A program made the position numbers and the translations under genes. Under the pieces are notes generated by a model, which saw only the letters and a program-made list of their open reading frames with translations, ran no database searches and was not told the origin of the DNA. From assembly GCF_012927245.1 (NCBI RefSeq), contig NZ_JABBGE010000015.1:84942-148941 (forward strand): a DNA stretch of 64,000 bases, in the 5' to 3' direction. The DNA is from Streptomyces sp. R302. Its GTDB lineage: Bacteria > Actinomycetota > Actinomycetes > Streptomycetales > Streptomycetaceae. Shown one piece after another: positions 15,954 to 24,476 of the stretch. Numbering within the stretch: position 1 is the stretch's first letter; each line of letters starts with the position of its first letter.

Positions 15954-17486
15954 ATGTTCGACCGGCTGCGCCGCCGCTTCTTCTGGACGCCCCGGCAGAA
16001 GCTCCTCACCGTGCTCCTCGCGACCGCCCTCGTCGCCGGCCTCGGCGGCTGGGGCCTGGTGAGGCTCCTCCAACCGGAGGACCGTTCCTGCGCCGCGGGC
16101 GTGGAACGGCCCGCCGACAGCGCGGAGTGCGTCGGCGTCAACGGGGACGGCCACGCCTTCGGCGTCCCCGCCCTCGCCGCCATCACCGGCGCCATCGGGC
16201 GCGAGAACGCCACCCTCAAGGCCGGCGAGTACGCCACCGTCGCCGTCCTGCTCCCGATCACCGCCACCGACCCCGGCACCCAGGAGAAGATCCTCCGCGA
16301 ACTCCAGGGCGCGTACGCCTATCAGTACCGGGCCAACCACGAGTCCAACAGCGAGACCCCGAAGATCCGGCTCGTCCTCGCCAACACCGGCAACAAGAAC
16401 GCCCACTGGCGCACGGTCGTCGACCGGCTCACCGCCATGACCGGCGCCCCCGACCGGCTCCGCGCCGTCTCCGGCGTCGCCACCTCCTCCGCCGAGGTAC
16501 GGGAGGCGGTCACCACCCTCACCGGCGCGGGGATCGCCGTCGTCGGCACCACCATCACCGCCGACGACCTCGCCAACGGCCCCGGCCGCGACCGCTTCCC
16601 CGGCCTCGCCCGGGTCTCCCCCACCAACAGCGACGAGGCCCGGGCCCTCGCCGACTTCGGCCGGGTCGACGCGGCCCGCGCGATCCTCGTCCAGGACTCC
16701 CGCACCGGCGACCACTACGTCGACACCCTGCGGACCGCCTTCGCCGAGTCCCTCAAGGGCGCCCCCTACGAGCCGCAGCTCTACACCTCGCCGAAGGACA
16801 ACACCGAGGAGGGCACCACCGCCAACACCTTCCGCCAGATCACCCACCTGATCTGCGACACCCGCGCCGAGACCGTCTTCTTCGCCGGCCGCCACACCCA
16901 GCTGCGCCAGTTCATCAACGCGCTCGGCTCCCGCGGCTGCGCCGACCGCGCCTTCACCGTCCTGACCGGCGACGAGGGCTCGTACCTCGGCGCCGACAAG
17001 AAGCTGAACCGCGCCGCCCTCGGCAAGAAGCTGACCGTCCGGTACGCGGCGCTCGCCCACCCCGATGCCTGGAAGCCCGCACCGGGGCGGCCGGTGCCGA
17101 CGACCGGCGGCTCGGTCGTCGCCTTCGACACCTTCCTCACCGACATCGCCCGCGCCGACCCCAAGCCGATACCGCTCCGCGACGGGCAGGCGATCATCGC
17201 GTACGACGCGATGGCGACGGCCGTCCACGCCATCCGCCAGGCCACCCCGGCGAACGCCCCCTACCCGGAGCTCGCCGACGTCGGCACCCAGTGGCCGCAG
17301 GTCAAGGGCTCGCTGCGGGTCCAGGGCGCGAGCGGCTGGATCTGCCTCGACAACCACGGCAACCCGTACAACAAGGCCGTCCCCATCGTGGAGCTCGCCG
17401 CCGACGGCACCCAGCGCTTCGTCCAGACCGCCTGGCCGGAGGGCGAACCCCCGACGACGAGCTGCCTGCCGCCGAAGAAGGGGTGA
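15954..17486 (+). CDS. Membrane-anchored type-1 periplasmic-binding-like protein
   Basis: A 510-residue protein. A basic cytoplasmic start (MFDRLRRRFFWTPRQK), one uncleaved membrane helix (about 17-38) and an outside domain with the fold signature of branched-chain amino acid binding proteins: VAVLLPITATDPGTQEKILR, GVATSSAEVREAV, GIAVVGTTITADD and RVDAARAILVQDSRTGD. There is no lipobox and no ABC permease or ATPase nearby, so it is probably not a transport receptor. It is almost certainly translated with the ATPase gene just upstream and may sense a small molecule. The ligand is unknown. Confidence 0.82.
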   Translation: MFDRLRRRFFWTPRQKLLTVLLATALVAGLGGWGLVRLLQPEDRSCAAGVERPADSAECVGVNGDGHAFGVPALAAITGAIGRENATLKAGEYATVAVLLPITATDPGTQEKILRELQGAYAYQYRANHESNSETPKIRLVLANTGNKNAHWRTVVDRLTAMTGAPDRLRAVSGVATSSAEVREAVTTLTGAGIAVVGTTITADDLANGPGRDRFPGLARVSPTNSDEARALADFGRVDAARAILVQDSRTGDHYVDTLRTAFAESLKGAPYEPQLYTSPKDNTEEGTTANTFRQITHLICDTRAETVFFAGRHTQLRQFINALGSRGCADRAFTVLTGDEGSYLGADKKLNRAALGKKLTVRYAALAHPDAWKPAPGRPVPTTGGSVVAFDTFLTDIARADPKPIPLRDGQAIIAYDAMATAVHAIRQATPANAPYPELADVGTQWPQVKGSLRVQGASGWICLDNHGNPYNKAVPIVELAADGTQRFVQTAWPEGEPPTTSCLPPKKG

Positions 17487-17498
17487 GTCCCGCGGTCC

Positions 17499-18026
17499 CT
17501 ACGGCACCCACTTGGGCCAGGGCGCCGCGTCCCGCGCGTACAGCTCCCGCAGCTCGCTCCAGCGCCCGGTCGTCCACTGCCGCCAGTCCGTCGGACGGCC
17601 GTCCAGCGCGTCCCGCAGCCGCTCGAAGTGGTCGTGCCAGCCGGCCAGGCAGTCGAGCAGCAGGTCCCGGTCGCCGCGGAACTCGTTGGTGAAACGCAGC
17701 ACGGTCGACGCCCCGCCGGCGTCCGGTTCCAGATGGAACCGGATCCGTCCGTGCGGGGCGCCGACCGTGTACTCGGCCACGTGGTCCGGGTCCCAGGCGG
17801 TCACCCGCCCGGAGACCTCGGTGTCGCCGTTCAGCCAGCGGAGGACGACCTTCCCGCCCAGCCTCGGCTCCAGCGGGTCCGCCGCGCAGAGCCAGGAGGG
17901 CAGCCCCTCCGGCGAGGCGACCTTCTCCCACACCGCCGCCTGCGGGTGCGGCAGCTCGATCACGTACCGCAGCAGGTGCGTGTCGCCGTCGTGGGTCTCG
18001 CTCCTGCCCCGGGGTATCTCGCTCAT
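17499..18026 (-). CDS. SRPBCC/AHSA1-type protein
   Basis: A 175-residue protein with the START-like fold of the AHSA1/polyketide cyclase group: YVIELPHPQAAVWEKVASPEG near the N-terminus, LGGKVVLRWLNG and VAEYTVGAPHGRIRFHLEPD in the strands, and a long C-terminal helix (LDCLAGWHDHFERLRDALDG). These proteins bind hydrophobic ligands; none is indicated here. The gene is convergent with the binding-protein gene with 12 bp between the stops, and its start at 18026 is 53 bp after the end of ccsB on the same strand. Confidence 0.85.
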   Translation of the reverse strand: MSEIPRGRSETHDGDTHLLRYVIELPHPQAAVWEKVASPEGLPSWLCAADPLEPRLGGKVVLRWLNGDTEVSGRVTAWDPDHVAEYTVGAPHGRIRFHLEPDAGGASTVLRFTNEFRGDRDLLLDCLAGWHDHFERLRDALDGRPTDWRQWTTGRWSELRELYARDAAPWPKWVP

Positions 18027-18079
18027 ACCTCCAGCGTGGCCCCGGGAAGGGACGCGTGCCAGCTCAGACGCCGGCGTGC

Positions 18080-19156
18080 TCAGACTCCGGCGTAGGAGTG
18101 CTTGCTGCTGACGAAGATGTTCACGCCGTAGTAGTTGAAGAGGAAGCAGCCGAAGGCGACGAGCGCGATGTACGCGGCCTTGCGCCCCTTCCAGCCAGCC
18201 GTGGCCCGCGCGTGCAGGTAGGCGGCGTAACCGACCCACGTGATGAAGGACCAGACCTCCTTGGCGTCCCAGCCCCAGTAGCGGCCCCACGCGTCGCCGG
18301 CCCAGATGGCGCCCGCGATGATCGTGAAGGTCCAGAGCGGGAAGACGGCGGCGTTGACCCGGTAGGAGAACTTGTCGAGGGAGGCCGCGGAGGGCAGCCG
18401 CTCCAGGACGGAGCGGGCGAAGCCGCTCGGCGTGCCGCCGTTCGCGAGCTTGTTCTCGTACGAGTCGCGGACGAGGTACATCAGGGTGGCGACGGCGCCG
18501 AGGTAGAAGACGGCGCCGCAGAAGATCGCGGTGGAGACGTGGATCCACAGCCAGTACGAGTCGAGCGCCGGCACCAGCTGGTCGCTCTCGGTGTACAGCC
18601 AGGTGGTGGCGACGCCCAGGTCGAGCAGGACCGTGGTCACCAGCGGCAGGCCGATCCAGCGGACGTTCTTCCCGGCGAGCAGGAAGGCCAGGTAGGTGCC
18701 GACCGCCACCGTGGAGAAGGTGGTGGAGAACTCGTACATGTTGCCCCAGGGGGCGCGCTGCACGGCGATCGCGCGGGAGACCACGCCCGCCGCCTCGATC
18801 AGGAAGGCGAGGGTGGTGAGCGAGACGGCGATGCGGCCGTACAGGTCGCCCTTGACGGTGCCGCCGGCCGCGCCGGGGCCGTCGGGGACGTCGCGGGCGC
18901 CGGCGGCGGCCCGGGTGACGACCTTGGGCCGGTCCAGGACGGTGGTGCCCCCGGCCGCCTTGACCTGCACGGACACGGTGGCCTTGGTCTCCGGCTGGGT
19001 GAGCGCGGCGGCGGTGCGGCCGACCTTGCTGCGGCTGCCGAACACCCACTCGGCGATGTGGGCGAGGAAGGCCAGGGTGTAGACGGCCATCGAGGAGTAG
19101 ACGAGCGTGTTGCTCATCTGCGCCAGGCTCTCGTTGGTCTCGGCGGCGAGGATCAC
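18080..19156 (-). CDS. ccsB: Cytochrome c biogenesis protein CcsB/ResC
   Basis: A 358-residue polytopic membrane protein of system II cytochrome c maturation. It forms the heme-handling complex with ResB. The tryptophan-rich signature WGRYWGWDAKEVWSFITW is present, preceded by paired conserved segments (SYWLWIHVSTAIFCGAVFYL) with the external histidine. A cytoplasmic-type variable insert (about 45-100, Thr/Val/Ala-rich) follows the first membrane helix. The GTG start overlaps the resB stop as GTGA, so the genes are translationally coupled. It is the last gene of the resA-ccdA-resB-ccsB operon. Confidence 0.94.
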   Translation of the reverse strand: MILAAETNESLAQMSNTLVYSSMAVYTLAFLAHIAEWVFGSRSKVGRTAAALTQPETKATVSVQVKAAGGTTVLDRPKVVTRAAAGARDVPDGPGAAGGTVKGDLYGRIAVSLTTLAFLIEAAGVVSRAIAVQRAPWGNMYEFSTTFSTVAVGTYLAFLLAGKNVRWIGLPLVTTVLLDLGVATTWLYTESDQLVPALDSYWLWIHVSTAIFCGAVFYLGAVATLMYLVRDSYENKLANGGTPSGFARSVLERLPSAASLDKFSYRVNAAVFPLWTFTIIAGAIWAGDAWGRYWGWDAKEVWSFITWVGYAAYLHARATAGWKGRKAAYIALVAFGCFLFNYYGVNIFVSSKHSYAGV

Positions 19157-20874
19157 TTCTCAGCCCCTTCGGACTTCGCAGCAGGGTCTTGTGTGGATTC
19201 GGGTTCCGGTGCGGCGGGTTCGGGCGCCGGGGGCGCCGTGGCGGTGAGCGCGACCGCGAGGTCGGCGAGCTCCTCGGGCAGCTTGGCGGACTCGCTGCGG
19301 CCGAGGCCCGCCATCTCGACGACGGTCGTGCCGTCCTCGCCGCGGACGGCGCGGACCCAGATCCGGCGCCGCTGGATGAAGAGCGAGCCGGTGAGTCCGG
19401 CGATCGCGGCGATCGCGCCGGCGAGGGCGAGGCCGTTACCGGGCTGCTGGGAGACCTGGAAGCTCGCCCACTCCTTGATCTCCTTCTCGAAGGTGATCGA
19501 GCCGGCGCCGTCGGGCAGCGTCATGGTCTCGCCGGGCAGCATCCGCTTGGCGACCCCGGTGCCCTCGTCGATCTTGTACTGGGTCATCTTGGAGAGGTCC
19601 AGCTGGTACACGTTCTGCGGCAGGCCGGAGTTGACGCGCAGGTCGCCGTGGTAGCCGGAGAGGGCCATGGCGGGGAAGTCGAGCGCGGGGAACTGGGAGA
19701 ACATGTCGCCCTTCCCGTCTCCGGCGAAGGTCGGCACGAAGAACGCGTTGAAGCCCAGCTGCTCCGGCTCGCCGTTCTTGTCGCGGTAGCCGTCCATCAC
19801 CTTGATCGCGCCGCGGGAGGTGAGGTTGTTGTCGAGGGGCAGCAGCGGGACCGCACCGCGGAAGACGGTCTTCCCCCGGCCGTCCTTGACGGTGACGACC
19901 GGCGCGTAGCCGTGGGCGATCAGATAGACCTTGGAGTCGCCGACCTTCAGCGGCTCGTTGACCCGGATGACCGCCTTCTCGTCCTTGCCGTCGCCCCGCG
20001 TGTAGGTGACGGCCGCCTCGAAGGTGCGGGGGGTGCCGCGCTGCGGGCCGCTCTTCTCGTACGTACCGGTGAAGCTGTCCAGGGTGAAGCTGAACGGTTC
20101 CAGCTCGTCGACGCCGAACCAGGAGCCGGCCTTGAAGTCGTCGTACTGGGTGAGCGTGTTGGAGAAGCCGTCGCCCTCGACGACCAGCTTGCCGCCCTCG
20201 GACTTGAGGAGCTGGCCCCAGGCGAAGGCCACCAGCATCACGATCAGCGCGAGGTGGAAGAGGAGGTTGCCGACCTCCCGGAGGTAGCCCTTCTCGGCGG
20301 CGACCGCGTCACCGGCCTCACGGGCCCGGAAGCGGCGGCCCTTGAGGACGGCGAGGGCCGCCTCGCGGACCTCCTCGGGGTCCGCCTCGGTGCGCCAGGT
20401 GGTGTACGCGGGGAGGCGGGTGAGCCGCTTGGGGGCGCCCGGCGGCAGGCCGCGGAGCTGGCCGACGAACTGCCAGGTGCGCGGGACGATGCAGCCGATG
20501 AGGGAGACGAAGAGCAGGATGTAGATCGCGGAGAACCACACCGAGCTGTAGACGTCGAAGAGCTGGAGCTTCTCGTACAGCGGCGTGAGGGTCTCGTGCG
20601 CCTTCTTGAAGTCGGCGACCTTCATCTCGTCCGCGCTGGTCTGCGGGATGAGGGAGCCGGGGACGGCGCCGAGGGAGAGCAGGAAGAGCAGGATCAGCGC
20701 CACCCGCATGGAGGTGAGCTGGCGCCAGAACCAGCGGATCCAGCCGACGACCCCGAGGGTGGGGCCGCCGATCGCCTCCTCCCGGGGGGCGGTGGAGAGG
20801 TCGGCGCCCGCGGTGTCAGCCGTATCCGCCGTATCCGCCGTATCCGCCGTGTCGGTCATGTCGCTCTTGCTCAT
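19153..20874 (-). CDS. resB: Cytochrome c biogenesis protein ResB
   Basis: A 573-residue ResB/Ccs1 protein, the second half of the heme delivery and ligation complex at the outside face of the membrane. The N-terminal membrane segments read SMRVALILLFLLSLGAVPGS and SSVWFSAIYILLFVSLIGCI, a long external domain follows, and a last helix (LALAGAIAAIAGLTGSLFI) precedes a cytoplasmic Glu/Pro/Ala tail. The first 25 residues hold Thr-Ala-Asp repeats encoded by a 9-bp tandem repeat, a likely variable spot. The ATG follows the ccdA stop by three bases. Confidence 0.94.
   Translation of the reverse strand: MSKSDMTDTADTADTADTADTAGADLSTAPREEAIGGPTLGVVGWIRWFWRQLTSMRVALILLFLLSLGAVPGSLIPQTSADEMKVADFKKAHETLTPLYEKLQLFDVYSSVWFSAIYILLFVSLIGCIVPRTWQFVGQLRGLPPGAPKRLTRLPAYTTWRTEADPEEVREAALAVLKGRRFRAREAGDAVAAEKGYLREVGNLLFHLALIVMLVAFAWGQLLKSEGGKLVVEGDGFSNTLTQYDDFKAGSWFGVDELEPFSFTLDSFTGTYEKSGPQRGTPRTFEAAVTYTRGDGKDEKAVIRVNEPLKVGDSKVYLIAHGYAPVVTVKDGRGKTVFRGAVPLLPLDNNLTSRGAIKVMDGYRDKNGEPEQLGFNAFFVPTFAGDGKGDMFSQFPALDFPAMALSGYHGDLRVNSGLPQNVYQLDLSKMTQYKIDEGTGVAKRMLPGETMTLPDGAGSITFEKEIKEWASFQVSQQPGNGLALAGAIAAIAGLTGSLFIQRRRIWVRAVRGEDGTTVVEMAGLGRSESAKLPEELADLAVALTATAPPAPEPAAPEPESTQDPAAKSEGAEK
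20813..20857. repeat. 9-bp tandem repeat inside resB
   Basis: Three identical copies of GTATCCGCC (20822-20848) with one degenerate copy on each side. On the coding strand they spell Thr-Ala-Asp repeats in the ResB N-terminus, before the first membrane helix, where length changes would be harmless. Confidence 0.85.
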
Positions 20875-20877
20875 GGA

Positions 20878-21615
20878 TCAGATTCCCACCGTGAAACCGC
20901 TGGACCAGCCCTGCATCGTGGAGACCATGCTGTCCCAGACGCCTGTGAGGAGGAGGACACCGGTGACGATCATCATGCCGCCGCCGACCCTCATGACCCA
21001 CACGTAGTGCTTCTTGACCCAGCCGAACGCGCCGAGCGCCTTGCGGAAGGCGATGGCGGCGAGGACGAAGGGGACGCCGAGGCCGAGGCAGTACGCGAGG
21101 GCCAGTATGGCCCCGCGTCCGGCGCTGGCCTGTTCGAGGGCGAGCGCGTTGACCGAGGCGAGCGTCGGGCCGATGCACGGGGTCCAGCCGATGCCGAAGA
21201 GCGCGCCGAGGACCGGGGCTCCGACGAGGCCGGCGACGGGCTTCCGGTGGAAGCGGAACTCGCGCTGGGTGAACCAGGGCATCAGGCCGGCGAAGAAGAG
21301 CCCCATGACGATCATGAAGATGCCGAGGATCGTGCTCAGCGCGGAGCTGTACTCCTGGAGCGTGGCGCCGAAGTAGCCGAAGAGGGCGCCGCCGGAGACG
21401 AAGACGGCGGTGAAGCCGAGGACGAAGAGGAGGGCGCCGGCGGTCATCCGGCCGCGGCGGCTCTCGGCGAGGTCGGTGCCGGAGACGCCGGTGACGTACG
21501 AGAGGTAGCCGGGGACGAGCGGGAGCACGCACGGCGAGAAGAAGGAGACCAGGCCGGCCAGGAGGGCGACGGGCACGGCGAGCAGGAGGGCTCCGCTGGT
21601 GACGGTCTCGTTCAC
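20878..21615 (-). CDS. ccdA: Thiol-disulfide transmembrane carrier CcdA
   Basis: A 245-residue protein with six membrane segments. It carries reducing equivalents across the membrane to keep apocytochrome c cysteines reduced for heme attachment. The two functional cysteines are in SFFSPCVLPLVPGY (membrane segment 1) and WTPCIGPTLASV (segment 4), the DsbD/CcdA pattern. GTG start at 21615, four bases after the resA stop. It would pass electrons to the ResA lipoprotein encoded upstream. Confidence 0.95.
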   Translation of the reverse strand: MNETVTSGALLLAVPVALLAGLVSFFSPCVLPLVPGYLSYVTGVSGTDLAESRRGRMTAGALLFVLGFTAVFVSGGALFGYFGATLQEYSSALSTILGIFMIVMGLFFAGLMPWFTQREFRFHRKPVAGLVGAPVLGALFGIGWTPCIGPTLASVNALALEQASAGRGAILALAYCLGLGVPFVLAAIAFRKALGAFGWVKKHYVWVMRVGGGMMIVTGVLLLTGVWDSMVSTMQGWSSGFTVGI

Positions 21616-21619
21616 CGGC

Positions 21620-22234
21620 TCACTTCTCCTTGAGAAGCGGGTCGATCATGGACCGCAGCTTGGCCTCGTCGACGGCCATGAGCGCGCGGGCGGCGATCTT
21701 GCCCTCCTTGTCGAGCACGACGGTGGAGGGGATGCCCTTGGGGCTGAGGGTGCCCTTGGGGAAGCCGAAGAGGATCAGCTTGCCGTCCCGGTCGTAGAGG
21801 CTCGGGTAGGGGATCTTGTACTCGTCCTCGAAGGCGAGCGCCTGCTGCTTGTTGGCGTCGCGGGTGTTGAGGCCGACGAAGGCGACGTCCTCGCCCTTCA
21901 GGTCGGTGGCGGCCTTGGCGAAGTGCGGGGCCTCGGCGCGGCAGGGGCCGCACCAGGAGCCCCACACGTTGAGGACGACGACCTTGCCCTTGAGCTCGGC
22001 GACGTCGAGCTTCTCGCCCTCCAGGGTCTCGCCGGCGATCTGGTTGATCCCGGTGCGCTCGCCCCTGGGGACGGTGGAGATGCCGCCCTTGCTGGTGACG
22101 AAGTTGGTGTTGCCGCCACCGGAGGTGCCGTTGTCGTCGCCACCGCAGGCGGAGAGCGCGAGGGCGGCGGACAGCGCGCCGACGGCGGCGAGGGCGCGTC
22201 GGGAGGCAGGACGGAGGCCACGGCTAAGGCTCAT
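21620..22234 (-). CDS. resA: ResA/TlpA-like thioredoxin lipoprotein
   Basis: A 204-residue extracytoplasmic thioredoxin. The signal peptide ends in the lipobox LSAC (C30), so it is anchored to the outer face of the membrane. The active site is WCGPC (C95, C98) in VVVLNVWGSWCGPCRAEAP, and GIPSTVVLDKEGKI holds the cis-proline. It takes electrons from CcdA and reduces apocytochrome c. The ATG at 22234 gives a normal signal peptide; the frame is open upstream without coding support. First gene of the resA-ccdA-resB-ccsB operon. Confidence 0.94.
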   Translation of the reverse strand: MSLSRGLRPASRRALAAVGALSAALALSACGGDDNGTSGGGNTNFVTSKGGISTVPRGERTGINQIAGETLEGEKLDVAELKGKVVVLNVWGSWCGPCRAEAPHFAKAATDLKGEDVAFVGLNTRDANKQQALAFEDEYKIPYPSLYDRDGKLILFGFPKGTLSPKGIPSTVVLDKEGKIAARALMAVDEAKLRSMIDPLLKEK

Positions 22235-22311
22235 GTGAAAAGTTTCGCATGGGCGTTTGGGGGATCTTGGGCACCCCCCTACGTGCCCGTAACGCCCCTT
22301 GTCAAGATCGC

Positions 22312-23568
22312 CTAAGCGGCTTTGAGATAGCCGGCCCATCCGCCGGCCGGCTTCTGGCCCACGTCGAGGGTACGCAGCCGGGCCAGGATCGCCGGGTCCT
22401 GGACGTCCATCCAGTCGGTGAACTGGCGGAACGACACCAGCCGCACGTCCTTCTTGCCGGCCATCGTCTTGAGCGCCTCCTCGACGGCGTCCATGTAGAT
22501 GCCGCCGTTCCACTGCTCGAAGTGGTTGCCGACGAAGAAGGGGGCGCGGTTGGACTCGTACGCGCGCGTGAAGCCGGCGATCAGCGCGTCGGTGGCCTGC
22601 TTGCGCCAGCCGGGATAGCGGGAGGGCATGCCCTTGGTCGAGTTCTTCGACTGGTTGGCGAGGATGTTGTAGTCCATGGAGAGGACCTCGAAGGAGTGCC
22701 CGGGGAAGGGCACGGCCTGGAGCGGGAAGTCCCAGATGCCCTTGCGCTTGACGGGCCAGGTCTGGCGGCCGCCGGGGGAGCTGGCGTCGTAGCGCCAGCC
22801 GAGGCGCTTGGCGGTGGGCAGCAGGTTGTCCTGGCCGAGGAGGCAGGGGGTGCGGCCGCCGACGAGCTCCTTGGAGTAGTCGAAGGGCAGCGGGTCGAGG
22901 TCGGTCCAGCCGCTGTTGGTCTTCCACTCGGTGACGAACTTCATGGCCTGGTCGATCTCGCTCTGCCACTGGGCCGGGGTCCAGTTGCCGACGGAGCCGG
23001 AGCCGCCGCAGAAGTGGCCGTTGAAGTGGGTGCCGATCTCGTGTCCGTCGAGCCAGGCCTGGCGGACGTTCTTGAGGGTGTCCTTGATGTGCTCGTCGGT
23101 GAGGTAGCCGATGTCGGAGGCGCCGACGCGGTTGTTCGGCGGGCGGTAGAGGTTCTTCTTGGACTCGGGCAGCAGGTAGATGCCGGAGAGGAAGAAGGTC
23201 ATGGCCGCGTCGTGGTTGCGGGCCAGTTCGAGGAAGCGGGGGAAGAGGCCGTTGCCGACCTCGCCGGCGCCGTCCCAGGAGAAGACCACGAACTGCGGCG
23301 GGGTCTGGCCGGGTTCGAGCGGGACGGGGGCGTCGGGCTGGTGGGGCTGCTTGCCGGTGTCGGCGGTGGAACCGTCGCCGATGAGCCGGGCGTCGTCCTT
23401 GGTCGGGGCGGGGGTGGTGGCGTCGCCGCCGGTCGCGGGGGCGCCGCCCTTGTCCGGTCCGGAACTTCCCTTGCCGCCCTGCCCCTTGTCATTGCACCCG
23501 GCGATCCCGACCGCGGCCGCCGCTCCGACACCCGCCCCGAGAAGGCCCCTTCGACTGATCCCGCGCAT
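22312..23568 (-). CDS. Secreted polysaccharide deacetylase-like lipoprotein
   Basis: A 418-residue protein with a twin-arginine start (GISRRGLLGAG) and a lipobox ending at C25 (VGIAGC), so probably a Tat-exported lipoprotein. A Pro/Thr/Gly-rich stretch (30-80) links to a NodB-type barrel: FSWDGAGE carries the catalytic Asp, HEIGTHFNGHFCG the metal histidines, and FVGNHFEQWNGG is a late strand. It may trim acetyl groups from a cell-wall or surface glycan. It sits 77 bp upstream of resA on the same strand; the link to cytochrome c assembly, if any, is not clear. Confidence 0.85.
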   Translation of the reverse strand: MRGISRRGLLGAGVGAAAAVGIAGCNDKGQGGKGSSGPDKGGAPATGGDATTPAPTKDDARLIGDGSTADTGKQPHQPDAPVPLEPGQTPPQFVVFSWDGAGEVGNGLFPRFLELARNHDAAMTFFLSGIYLLPESKKNLYRPPNNRVGASDIGYLTDEHIKDTLKNVRQAWLDGHEIGTHFNGHFCGGSGSVGNWTPAQWQSEIDQAMKFVTEWKTNSGWTDLDPLPFDYSKELVGGRTPCLLGQDNLLPTAKRLGWRYDASSPGGRQTWPVKRKGIWDFPLQAVPFPGHSFEVLSMDYNILANQSKNSTKGMPSRYPGWRKQATDALIAGFTRAYESNRAPFFVGNHFEQWNGGIYMDAVEEALKTMAGKKDVRLVSFRQFTDWMDVQDPAILARLRTLDVGQKPAGGWAGYLKAA

Positions 23569-23671
23569 GTCATCCCCATTCGCGCTGTTGCGTGACCGAA
23601 ACATCATCCAAACCGACAATGAGTGAGATGCAGGGAGGAACACGGAGGTTCCGGTCAATCGCACAAAAATT

Positions 23672-23711
23672 TCAGGGCGGCCGGAGAGAAACCTCTCTCC
23701 GGCCGCCCTGA
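23672..23711 (-). terminator. Rho-independent terminator after the hemL-phosphatase unit
   Basis: A perfect 17-bp stem (23672-23688 with 23695-23711) and a 6-nt loop. Read on the minus strand it is followed by AATTTTTG, a U-tract. It lies downstream of the histidine phosphatase gene, ending the hemL transcript before the deacetylase gene. Confidence 0.9.
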
Positions 23712-23746
23712 CGATGTCACCTCGACGATGTCGCTTTGACGATGTC
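23710..23746. repeat. Three 14-bp-spaced copies of GACGATGTC
   Basis: GACGATGTC occurs at 23710-23718, 23724-23732 and 23738-23746, each starting 14 bp after the last, between the terminator and the end of the phosphatase gene. It is a small tandem array in non-coding DNA; no role is evident. Confidence 0.75.
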
Positions 23747-23774
23747 TCGTCAAGAAGGTGGGGGTGGGTGCGGG

Positions 23775-24476
23775 CTACGCCCCGAAGGCCTTCTGCTTGC
23801 CCTTCACCGGCTTGGCGCCGGCCCGCAGGTGCACCGGGACCAGGTCGATCGCCGGCTCGCTGTACCCGACCGAGACGATCCGGTCGCCCTTGTACGTGAA
23901 CGAGGTCAGCGAGGCCAGCGTGCACTGCCGGCGCCGCGGGTCGTGCCACAGCCGGCGCCGCTCCACGAAGGACCGCACGATCCAGATCGGCAGCTGGTGA
24001 CTGACCAGCACCGCCTCGTGCCCGCGCGCCGCGTCCTTCGCCGCGTCCAGCGCGCCCATCATCCGCACGACCTGCTCGATGTACGGCTCGCCCCAGGACG
24101 GCTGGAACGGGTTCGTGAGGTGCTTCCAGTTCGCCGGGCGGCGCAGCGCCCCGTCACCGACGCCGAAGGTCTTGCCCTCGAAGACGTTCGCCGCCTCGAT
24201 GAGCCGCTCGTCGGTCGCCAGGTCCAGGCCGTGCGACGCGGCGATCGGGGCGGCCGTCTCCTGCGCCCGCTCCAGCGGGGAGGCGACGACATGGGTGATG
24301 TCCCGCTCGGCCAGCGACTCGGCCACCCGGTCGGCCATCCGCCGGCCCAGCTCGGACAGGTGGTAGCCGGCCCGGCGCCCGTACAGCACGCCGTCCGGGT
24401 TGTGCACCTCGCCGTGGCGCATGAGATGGACGACGGTGATGTCCTCCGCGCCCTTCACGTCCTCGCTCGCGCTCAT
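23775..24476 (-). CDS. Histidine phosphatase (phosphoglycerate mutase-like)
   Basis: A 233-residue histidine phosphatase superfamily protein. The phosphoryl-accepting motif is LMRHGEVHNPDG with the RHG at residues 20-22. The second part of the pocket is VASPLERAQETA, and the distal histidine is in VLVSHQLPIW, where the usual SHG is SHQ. Members act as sugar-phosphate or protein phosphatases, or mutases; the substrate is unknown. Its ATG overlaps the hemL stop as ATGA. The same pairing with hemL is common in Streptomyces but is not explained by heme chemistry. Confidence 0.9.
   Translation of the reverse strand: MSASEDVKGAEDITVVHLMRHGEVHNPDGVLYGRRAGYHLSELGRRMADRVAESLAERDITHVVASPLERAQETAAPIAASHGLDLATDERLIEAANVFEGKTFGVGDGALRRPANWKHLTNPFQPSWGEPYIEQVVRMMGALDAAKDAARGHEAVLVSHQLPIWIVRSFVERRRLWHDPRRRQCTLASLTSFTYKGDRIVSVGYSEPAIDLVPVHLRAGAKPVKGKQKAFGA

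Noticed and set aside
13093..16062. 989-residue plus-strand open frame
   Set aside because: Shadow of the oxygenase and ATPase genes caused by GC bias.
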